From an uncultured Treponema sp. (GTDB lineage: Bacteria; Spirochaetota; Spirochaetia; Treponematales; Treponemataceae): a DNA stretch of 53,977 nucleotides. Position 1 is the stretch's first letter, and each line of letters starts with the position of its first letter. Where the stretch lies: contig CAMWWZ010000008.1 of assembly GCA_947178095.1 (NCBI GenBank), positions 1-53,977 of the forward strand, read 5' to 3'. Below the pieces are notes generated by a model that saw nothing but the letters and a program-made list of their open reading frames with translations, searched no databases and was not told where the DNA came from. Made by a program: the position numbers and the translations under genes. Shown one piece after another: positions 31,196 to 37,135 of this stretch.

Positions 31196-31200
31196 ACTTT

Positions 31201-32655
31201 ATGAAAAAGTTCAAAAAATTGGCCGCGGTTCTCGCCGCGTTGGTTTTGGCTCTGTCTTGCTTTGTCGCATGCTCGAACGGAGCGGATACAGGCGATGTCG
31301 GCAATCAAGGCGGCGGTTCGGGAGGTGGCGGTAACACCGACGAGCAAAAAACGCCTTCTTTGAGCGATGTCGCAAACAAATCAATAGCGGGCTATACCAC
31401 GCCCGAAACAAAAACGCAGGCGGGCAACAATGTGAGCGACATGCTTTACTTGCTTGAAGGCGGAAAGTTCGAGCTTTACAAAAATCTGTCGTATGGAGAA
31501 TATTCGGGCTTCGCGCTTTTTGCCAAAGGCTCGTACAGCGGAAACATTCTGACGGATGGCAAACTGACGTTCAAAATAGAAGAAGAGGTCAATACTGCTT
31601 CTCTTACTGAAAATGAAAAGACGATGCTCGGCTTGTCTTCTTCAAGCGCGAAATCGGCTCGGTCGGCACTTGCCGCACGCTCGGAACTCGGCGACATTAT
31701 CTCAGAGTTGAAATCCCTCATAAAAAAGCTTGAAAGCATTGAAAGGAAAAATGTTTCAGACGAAGAAAAATCTCTTAAAATTAAGTCCGACAGAGATGGC
31801 ATTACGGTTACCGATGCGGACGATCAGGAACAAAAGATTACAGCAGGCGTTTCCGGAGTGAAGATTGAGCTTGAAGGATTTTTGCTCACAGGAAATCCGT
31901 GCCTTATTTTGAAGGACGAGAAATTTGATTGGGCTGGCACGAAAGAAGACGGAGCGATTCCCCTCAAGAAATTATCTGATGGAAAATATACTTGTACTTT
32001 CATAGCGGATGATAATGACACTCTGTTTAAGCTTATGACGGAAGGTTGGAAATCGCAGTATGGGCTTTTTTCAATTGATGTTGAAGGAAGTAGTTTGCCT
32101 AGTGGCGTAAAAATTACAAATGATACAGAAGTGGTTAATGTCGAACATGAGGAGAGACAGAATCCTGAAAACATTGCAATCGCGGGTCTCGAAAGAAGGC
32201 GAAAGTACGACATCACTTTCGACACGGCAAAAACGCCTGGAAAAATTTGCATAGAACTTAAAAAGCATGTGATTACAACGCTTGACGGCTATATGATTTC
32301 CGGCACAATGACTACTCTTCCTGGCAAAGAAATGTGGCCAGGATCGGAAGAAGATGGTGCTCGGCCATTGGTAAAAAGCGGTGATAAGTGGACTTGTTCA
32401 CTTAAGCTGAACGACGGCTGGAACGGCTTTTATATTGTAACATATGCATGGAACGATGTAATTGGTTGGTCTCAGCTCGCTTTTAAAGCTGACGCAGAGA
32501 GCTTCTACGGGGAATTTCATAATGATGCTAAATATCCATTTTCTAAAGATGAAATTGCATTTACCAACTATGAATTCGAGGGTACGGAAAAGGCTACTTT
32601 GACATTCACTGTTAGAAGCGATGGACTCATTGATATCGATTGCGATATAGAATAA
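31201..32655 (+). CDS. Lipoprotein with two starch-binding (SusE/F-like) repeats
   Basis: 484-residue lipoprotein: signal ending CFVAC (Cys24), then a Gly-rich linker. Residues about 50-180 are unassigned, with a Ser/Ala-rich helical stretch. Two similar modules follow: GFLLTGNPC...FDWAGTKEDGAIPLKKLSDGKYTCTFIA and GYMISGTMT...MWPGSEEDGARPLVKSGDKWTCSLKL. Their pattern resembles the carbohydrate-binding repeats of SusE/SusF outer-membrane proteins, so binding of starch-type glucans is plausible and would fit malQ and the GH13 gene nearby. The resemblance is from pattern, not from a search. Repressed, I infer, by the divergent XRE protein. Confidence 0.72.
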   Translation: MKKFKKLAAVLAALVLALSCFVACSNGADTGDVGNQGGGSGGGGNTDEQKTPSLSDVANKSIAGYTTPETKTQAGNNVSDMLYLLEGGKFELYKNLSYGEYSGFALFAKGSYSGNILTDGKLTFKIEEEVNTASLTENEKTMLGLSSSSAKSARSALAARSELGDIISELKSLIKKLESIERKNVSDEEKSLKIKSDRDGITVTDADDQEQKITAGVSGVKIELEGFLLTGNPCLILKDEKFDWAGTKEDGAIPLKKLSDGKYTCTFIADDNDTLFKLMTEGWKSQYGLFSIDVEGSSLPSGVKITNDTEVVNVEHEERQNPENIAIAGLERRRKYDITFDTAKTPGKICIELKKHVITTLDGYMISGTMTTLPGKEMWPGSEEDGARPLVKSGDKWTCSLKLNDGWNGFYIVTYAWNDVIGWSQLAFKADAESFYGEFHNDAKYPFSKDEIAFTNYEFEGTEKATLTFTVRSDGLIDIDCDIE

Positions 32656-32673
32656 GCGGATTCGGCTTGTTTT

Positions 32674-32714
32674 AGGCGCGGCGGTCTTTTTACGGATGCC
32701 GCGCCTTTTTTTTT
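32674..32714 (+). terminator. Terminator of the lipoprotein gene
   Basis: Stem AGGCGCGGC / GCCGCGCCT (9 bp, 15-nt loop) followed by a run of nine T, 19 nt after the stop at 32655. Confidence 0.85.
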
Positions 32715-32750
32715 CGCCGCCGTAAAATCTGCGCATTCTTGTCTTTTTTA

Positions 32751-32768
32751 TTGTGAATTTCTTCACAA
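32751..32768. promoter_or_regulatory. Rex operator 1
   Basis: TTGTGAATTTCTTCACAA matches the Rex-box consensus TTGTGAA-N4-TTCACAA exactly, with flanking symmetry extending it to TTTA...TAAA. It lies 68 nt upstream of the rex -35, so it may act in looping with operator 2. Confidence 0.85.
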
Positions 32769-32835
32769 TAAAATCGCACATTTCTGCATTTCCGCTCGTT
32801 TTTCGAAGAAAAATCGCCCAAAATCGCAAAAATGC

Positions 32836-32864
32836 TTGACTTTTTCTCACAAAAATGCTAGAAT
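32836..32864 (+). promoter_or_regulatory. rex promoter
   Basis: TTGACT (32836-32841), 17 nt, TAGAAT (32859-32864). The transcription start would be near 32871, just before Rex operator 2. Confidence 0.78.
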
Positions 32865-32876
32865 AAAATCGTTCTT

Positions 32877-32894
32877 TTGTGAATTATTTCACAA
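32877..32894. promoter_or_regulatory. Rex operator 2
   Basis: TTGTGAATTATTTCACAA, a perfect Rex box just downstream of the rex promoter and 25 nt ahead of the start codon; binding here would block rex transcription (autoregulation). Confidence 0.88.
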
Positions 32895-32919
32895 TAACGC
32901 TTCTTTTTGAAGGTTTTTG

Positions 32920-33528
32920 ATGGAAAAAATGTCCAATGCGGCAAGGCGGCGTTTGGTTTTTTTGGCGAATTTTTTGTCGCGCTACGAGAATGATCGTGTC
33001 ACTTCGAAGGCGATTCAGGAGGCGACCGGATTTTCAAGCGATGTCGTCCGAAAGGATTTTTCGCGCCTCGGGCTTGGCGGCGGATTTTCCAACGGCTACG
33101 ACGCGAAAAAATTGCTCGGCGCGATTCGTGCGGAACTCGGCTTGCCGCAAACGGAAAGGCGGTGCTGCATCGCGGGCCTTGGAACGCTCGGCGAGGCGGT
33201 GATGCGCTGCGGCATTTTTGACGGAACGCTTTATAAAATCGTGGCGGGATTTGATTTTCGCGTAAACCGCACCGAAGTTTTGAACGCGGATTTTCCGCTT
33301 TATCCTGCGAACAAAATCGAAAGCGTCGTTTCGCGCATGGAAATTGAATTTGCGGTTTTGGCGGTGGAAAACGAATACGCGCGCGCGATGGCCGAGCGGC
33401 TCATAAAAAGCGGCGTTCGCGGAATCGTGAATTTTACGAACGAAGCGATTGCGGAAAGTGAAAATGTTTTCGTGGAAAACGTCTCGCTGGTTTTGGCGTT
33501 GGACAATTTGTGCGCGAGGATGAAATGA
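32920..33528 (+). CDS. rex: Rex, NADH/NAD+-sensing repressor
   Basis: 202 residues. An N-terminal winged helix (RRRLVFLANFLSRYENDRVTSKAIQEATGFSSDVVRKDFSRLG) is followed by a Rossmann domain with RCCIAGLGTLGEAVM, the NAD(H)-binding glycine loop, and the C-terminal domain-swapped helix (ENVFVENVSLVLALDNLCARMK). Rex represses fermentation and respiration genes when NADH is low relative to NAD+. Two perfect Rex boxes lie upstream, so it regulates itself. ATG 32920 follows GAAGG. The stop codon overlaps the start of an R2 repeat. Confidence 0.95.
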   Translation: MEKMSNAARRRLVFLANFLSRYENDRVTSKAIQEATGFSSDVVRKDFSRLGLGGGFSNGYDAKKLLGAIRAELGLPQTERRCCIAGLGTLGEAVMRCGIFDGTLYKIVAGFDFRVNRTEVLNADFPLYPANKIESVVSRMEIEFAVLAVENEYARAMAERLIKSGVRGIVNFTNEAIAESENVFVENVSLVLALDNLCARMK

Positions 33529-33562
33529 TTCGTGCGGAGGGGTTCATACCCCAACGCGCGCT
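33527..33562 (+). repeat. Interspersed repeat R2, copy after rex (half)
   Basis: GATTCGTGCGGAGG, GGTTCATACCCC, then AACGCGCGCT. It begins inside the rex stop codon and lacks the right-hand half that follows the hairpin in other copies. Confidence 0.75.
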
Positions 33563-33603
33563 AAAAATTTTTTCGCAAATTGAAATTTCGCGAAATTTTT
33601 TAT

Positions 33604-33766
33604 AAGGAGTTATGATAAAAAGTTGCCTGAAATGTCGTCAACTTTTTATCATGTCAAGTTTCCGTTGGAAACTTGCATATTTAATTTGTGCGTTTTCATT
33701 TCATTGTAAACGCACGTAAAAAGTCAATCACAATTTTGCAAAATTATGATTGACTTTTTATGGGAG
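33604..33766 (+). repeat. Hairpin leader element before serC (copy 2)
   Basis: AAGGAG and ATG (33604-33614); hairpin A (33612-33625 / 33639-33652, 14 bp, loop CCTGAAATGTCGT); hairpin B (33655-33675, CAAGTTTCC-gtt-GGAAACTTG); hairpin C (33688-33715, GTGCGTTT/AAACGCAC, loop TCATTTCATTGT); hairpin D (33718-33759, 42 bp, one mismatch, centre TTGCAA); GGGAG; ATG 33772. Compared with the copy at 26462, loops and order are kept while stems C and D change on both sides. The first ATG opens a 35-codon frame (33612-33719) with four Cys and four Ser codons. Confidence 0.9.
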
Positions 33767-33771
33767 TTTTT

Positions 33772-34893
33772 ATGTCTAGAGTTTTCAATTTCAGCGCAGG
33801 ACCTTCCTGCCTTCCTGAAGAAGTTTTGAAAGAATGCGCCGCCGAAATGCTTGATTGCAACGGAACTGGCCAAAGCGTCATGGAAATGAGCCACCGTTCC
33901 GCCGCGTTCGAACCGATTATCGCGCACGCGGAATCACAAGTGCGCAAGCTGATGAAAGTTCCGCAAAATTACAAAGTGCTTTTTTTGCAGGGCGGCGGCT
34001 CGACGCAATTTGCGATGGTCGCGCAAAATTTGGCGATTCATTCTGGAAAGGCGGCGTACATTCAGACCGGCGTTTGGGCGAAGAAAGCCGCGGCCGAAGC
34101 GAAAAAGCTCGGCGTGAAAGTTGACATCGTCGCTTCAAGCGAGGACAAAAATTATTCGTACATTCCGCGCGTGGAAAAAATTTCAGGCGAATACGATTAC
34201 GCCTACATTTGCTTCAACAACACAATCATGGGAACGCATTACGAATACATTCCCGAAACAGGAAACATTCCGCTGGTCGCGGACATTTCGTCATGCGTTT
34301 TGAGCGAAGAACTTGACGTTTCAAAATTCGGACTTTTGTTCGCGGGCGCGCAAAAAAATCTCGCGCCGGCAGGAGTTACGCTTGTAATTATCCGCGAAGA
34401 TTTGATTTCCGAAAAAACGCTCGAAGGCACGCCGACAATGCTTTCTTACAAAACCCACGCGGATGCGGATTCGATGTACAACACTCCGCCTTGCTACACG
34501 ATTTACGTTTTGGGAAAAGTCCTCGATTGGATTGAGCGCAACGGCGGCGCTGCCGGAATGCAAAAGCGCAATGCCGAAAAAGCGAAGTTGCTCTACGACT
34601 ATTTGGATTCGAGCGATTTTTACCACGCCACGGCGGAAGTCGGAAGCCGCTCGCTCATGAACGTTCCGTTCCTCACGAAATATTCTGCGGGCGCGAAGGA
34701 CGAAGCGAGCGTCGCAAAGGAAAACGAAATCAACAAAAAATTCGTGGCGCAGGCGGCGGCGACAGGCTTGGTGAACCTTGCGGGGCACAGGCTTGTGGGC
34801 GGAATGCGCGCGAGCATCTACAACGCGATGCCGATTGAAGGCGTGAAAGCGCTTGTCGATTTCATGGAAAAATTCGCAAAAGAAAATAGTTGA
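33772..34893 (+). CDS. serC: Phosphoserine aminotransferase
   Basis: 373-residue PLP enzyme making phosphoserine from 3-phosphohydroxypyruvate, the second step of serine synthesis. The N-terminus RVFNFSAGPSCLPEEVL, FLQGGGSTQFAMVAQNL, and the PLP-lysine region LLFAGAQKNLAPAGVTLVII (Lys near residue 195) are typical; the end GHRLVGGMRASIYNAMPIEGVKALVDFM is also conserved. ATG 33772 follows GGGAG immediately after hairpin D. Forms an operon with serA 83 nt downstream. Confidence 0.96.
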   Translation: MSRVFNFSAGPSCLPEEVLKECAAEMLDCNGTGQSVMEMSHRSAAFEPIIAHAESQVRKLMKVPQNYKVLFLQGGGSTQFAMVAQNLAIHSGKAAYIQTGVWAKKAAAEAKKLGVKVDIVASSEDKNYSYIPRVEKISGEYDYAYICFNNTIMGTHYEYIPETGNIPLVADISSCVLSEELDVSKFGLLFAGAQKNLAPAGVTLVIIREDLISEKTLEGTPTMLSYKTHADADSMYNTPPCYTIYVLGKVLDWIERNGGAAGMQKRNAEKAKLLYDYLDSSDFYHATAEVGSRSLMNVPFLTKYSAGAKDEASVAKENEINKKFVAQAAATGLVNLAGHRLVGGMRASIYNAMPIEGVKALVDFMEKFAKENS

Positions 34894-34976
34894 AAAAGTT
34901 ACCTGAAATGTCGTCAACTTTTTATGGGAGCAATGATAAAAAGTTGCTTGAAATAGCGTCAACTTTTTAAGGAGCA
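34894..34976 (+). repeat. Tandem hairpin-Shine-Dalgarno units between serC and serA
   Basis: Two copies of one roughly 42-nt unit: AAAAAGTT, loop ACCTGAAATGTCGTC, AACTTTTT, GGGAG, ATGA; then AAAAAGTT, loop GCTTGAAATAGCGTC, AACTTTTT, AAGGAG, ATGA. The hairpin is hairpin A of the serC and YbaK leaders. The first ATG encodes MIKSCLK and a stop; the second is serA's own start. Confidence 0.88.
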
Positions 34977-36161
34977 ATGAAAATGTACAAGATTCAAACG
35001 TTGAATAAAATTTCTGCAATCGGGCTGGAAGATTTTCCGCGCGACGATTACGAGACCGCATCAAGCCTGAACAATCCCGACGCGATTTTGGTGCGCTCGG
35101 CGGACATGCACAAAATGGAACTTTCAGGCACGGTAAAAGCCGTGGCTCGCGCGGGCGCGGGCGTGAACAACATTCCGATTGACGAGCTTTCGAAAAAAGG
35201 AATAGTTGTCTTCAACACGCCTGGCGCGAACGCCAACGCCGTGAAGGAACTTGCGCTCGCCGCGCTTTTCATTTCGAGCCGTCCGGTTTTTCGCGCGAGC
35301 GAATGGGTGAAAACGCTGGCAGGGCAGGGCGAGCAGATTCCTGAGCTTGCCGAAAAAGGAAAAAGCCAGTTCGTCGGTCCTGAACTCAAAGGAAAAAAAC
35401 TCGGCGTGATTGGGCTTGGCGCGATCGGCGCGCTCGTTGCGAACGCCGCCGTCCAGCTTGGAATGGAAGTGATTGGCTACGATCCGTTTATGTCCATTGC
35501 GGCGGCGTGGCGGCTCGACAATCATGTGAAGCATGCGGAAACGCTCGACGCGCTTTTGTCCAAATCCGACTACATCACGATTCACGTTCCGCAGACCGAA
35601 GACACGAAAGGCTTGATAAACGAAAAGACTTTGAAAAACATGAAGGACGGAGTGGTGATTATAAACATTGCTCGCGGCGGACTTGTGAACAACGGCGACA
35701 TTCTGCGCGCGCTTGATTCGGGAAAAGTCAAATGCCTTGTCACCGATTTTGCCTGCGAGGAATTCATCGGAAAAGAAAACGTGATTTGCTTTCCGCATTT
35801 GGGCGCGTCCACTCCCGAAGCCGAGGACAATTGCGCGAAGATGGCCGTCGCCGAATTGCGCGAATTTTTGGAAAAAGGAAACATCACGAATTCCGTGAAT
35901 TTCCCGAAATGCACCACGGAAAATCCCGTGCCGAAAGGCGGAACTCGCCTCTGCATTTCGCACAAAAATGTTTCTGGAATCATCGCGAAATTCACTACCG
36001 TTTTGGGCAACGCGAATCTGAACATCGCCGGAATGACGAATCAAAATCGCGGCGACATCGCCTACAACATCATCGACGTTGATGGGCGCGTCGGCGAGGA
36101 AACTTTGCGCGCGCTCGCTGGAATCGAAACCGTGATGAAGGTGCGCCCGATTTTCGGCTAG
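34977..36161 (+). CDS. serA: D-3-phosphoglycerate dehydrogenase
   Basis: 394-residue NAD-dependent dehydrogenase for the first step of serine synthesis. Order: substrate domain (AVARAGAGVNNIPI), nucleotide domain (LGVIGLGAIGALVANAAVQLGMEVIGYDP), the catalytic Arg in NIARGGLVNNGDIL, Glu in the CEEF segment and His in CFPHLGAST, then a C-terminal ACT domain (NVSGIIAKFTTVLGNANLNIAGMTNQNRG). It lacks the intervening domain of the longest class. AAGGAG precedes ATG 34977; a second ATG is two codons on. Its stop overlaps the stop of the convergent rhomboid-like gene. Confidence 0.96.
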   Translation: MKMYKIQTLNKISAIGLEDFPRDDYETASSLNNPDAILVRSADMHKMELSGTVKAVARAGAGVNNIPIDELSKKGIVVFNTPGANANAVKELALAALFISSRPVFRASEWVKTLAGQGEQIPELAEKGKSQFVGPELKGKKLGVIGLGAIGALVANAAVQLGMEVIGYDPFMSIAAAWRLDNHVKHAETLDALLSKSDYITIHVPQTEDTKGLINEKTLKNMKDGVVIINIARGGLVNNGDILRALDSGKVKCLVTDFACEEFIGKENVICFPHLGASTPEAEDNCAKMAVAELREFLEKGNITNSVNFPKCTTENPVPKGGTRLCISHKNVSGIIAKFTTVLGNANLNIAGMTNQNRGDIAYNIIDVDGRVGEETLRALAGIETVMKVRPIFG

Positions 36162-36973
36162 ATTTCCACCGAGCCTATGACCGTCGTCTCGTCGTCGAAT
36201 TTCTTTTTTTGGCGTTCCTGCTTAATGCGCTCCATGAAAGATTTTCGCGCGGCGGCGGTTCGCTCCGTATTGTAGTCGTCGTTGGAATTCGACGCGCTTG
36301 AATTGCCCGCGCTTTTTGTGGAGGACGCACGGCGCGTTTTGGGCGCGGTTAAAAATCCGAACATGCTTCCGCAAAGTGCTCCTGCAAGCCGCGCGAAAAT
36401 CGCCACAAGTTTCGCGTTGTTGATTGCGCCGTTGAAATAAAATTCGCATCCCATATAAAGCGCGAAAATCATGAGCGCGGAAATCGGAAGTTCGTTTTTG
36501 GAAAGCGAAGTTATCGCGCCGAGAAGAATCAGCATGAAAACAATCGCGTCCGCGCCGCAAAGCGTGGCAGGAATGAGACATGCGTTCAAAACGCCTGTTA
36601 CAAGCGTCGTGATTAAAATCATTACGCCGATGGCCGCGTTTCCGTAACGTTCTTCCATTTGCGTGCCGAGCGGCAGAATGAACGCGAACGAAATCAAAAA
36701 TTGCAGAACGTCTTTGCTTCCAAAAATGTACAAGATTAGGCGCACGTAGTGAAACGGATTTTTAAAATCAAAGACGCTTTCGGTTTGAATGATTTGGCTC
36801 GCGTCCACGCTTACGCTTTTTGAAAGCGTTCCAGGAAGTGAGAAAATTTTTTGGACAAGATTCAAATTTTTTAAAACAGTTTGACTTAAAATCAAAACCA
36901 AAAACGAGACTATGCAAAATGTCAATGTGAACGCCGCGTCATATCGCAACTTAAAACTTTTTCTGCCACCCAT
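36158..36973 (-). CDS. Rhomboid-fold membrane protein, probably catalytically inactive
   Basis: 271 residues, six hydrophobic segments plus a long hydrophilic C-terminal tail rich in Ser, Asn and charged residues that ends DETTVIGSVEI. The rhomboid GxSG loop appears as CGADAIVFMLILLGA (Ser replaced by Asp) and the TM6 histidine position as ARLAGALCGSMFG (Arg), so the Ser-His dyad is missing. The TM2 region MEERYGNAAIGVMIL fits the family. The tail with a TTV motif might be a phosphothreonine target for an FHA protein (speculation). Start ATG 36973 is 6 nt past the -10, so probably leaderless. Confidence 0.72.
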   Translation of the reverse strand: MGGRKSFKLRYDAAFTLTFCIVSFLVLILSQTVLKNLNLVQKIFSLPGTLSKSVSVDASQIIQTESVFDFKNPFHYVRLILYIFGSKDVLQFLISFAFILPLGTQMEERYGNAAIGVMILITTLVTGVLNACLIPATLCGADAIVFMLILLGAITSLSKNELPISALMIFALYMGCEFYFNGAINNAKLVAIFARLAGALCGSMFGFLTAPKTRRASSTKSAGNSSASNSNDDYNTERTAAARKSFMERIKQERQKKKFDDETTVIGSVEI

Positions 36974-36979
36974 AAAAAT

Positions 36980-37008
36980 ATTATACGCCAGTTTTAAAAA
37001 AAATTCAA
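36980..37008 (-). promoter_or_regulatory. Promoter of the rhomboid-like gene, apparently leaderless
   Basis: Minus strand TTGAAT (37008-37003), 17 nt, TATAAT (36985-36980), then 6 nt to ATG 36973. The expected transcription start is at or next to the A of the ATG. Confidence 0.7.
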
Positions 37009-37086
37009 ATGCTTTGAGAAATTTTTAGTTTGTTTTTTATGAAGCCTTCGCGACAGAAAATGAAAAAACTAGAAATTAAAGTGTGT

Positions 37087-37124
37087 GCAAAAAAATCCGC
37101 TTCGAAAGAAGCGGATTTTTTTGC
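37087..37124 (-). terminator. Terminator after the GH13 gene
   Basis: Perfect 17-bp stem whose core is TCCGCTTC-GAAA-GAAGCGGA flanked by A7 and T7, with a GNRA tetraloop. It starts 12 nt past the stop of the GH13 gene and can also act in the other direction. Confidence 0.9.
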
Positions 37125-37135
37125 ATAGTTTGCTT

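Noticed and set aside
33604..33771. Known riboswitch or T-box before serC
   Set aside because: No T-box TGGNACC bulge or other riboswitch signature recognised; the same element precedes unrelated genes.
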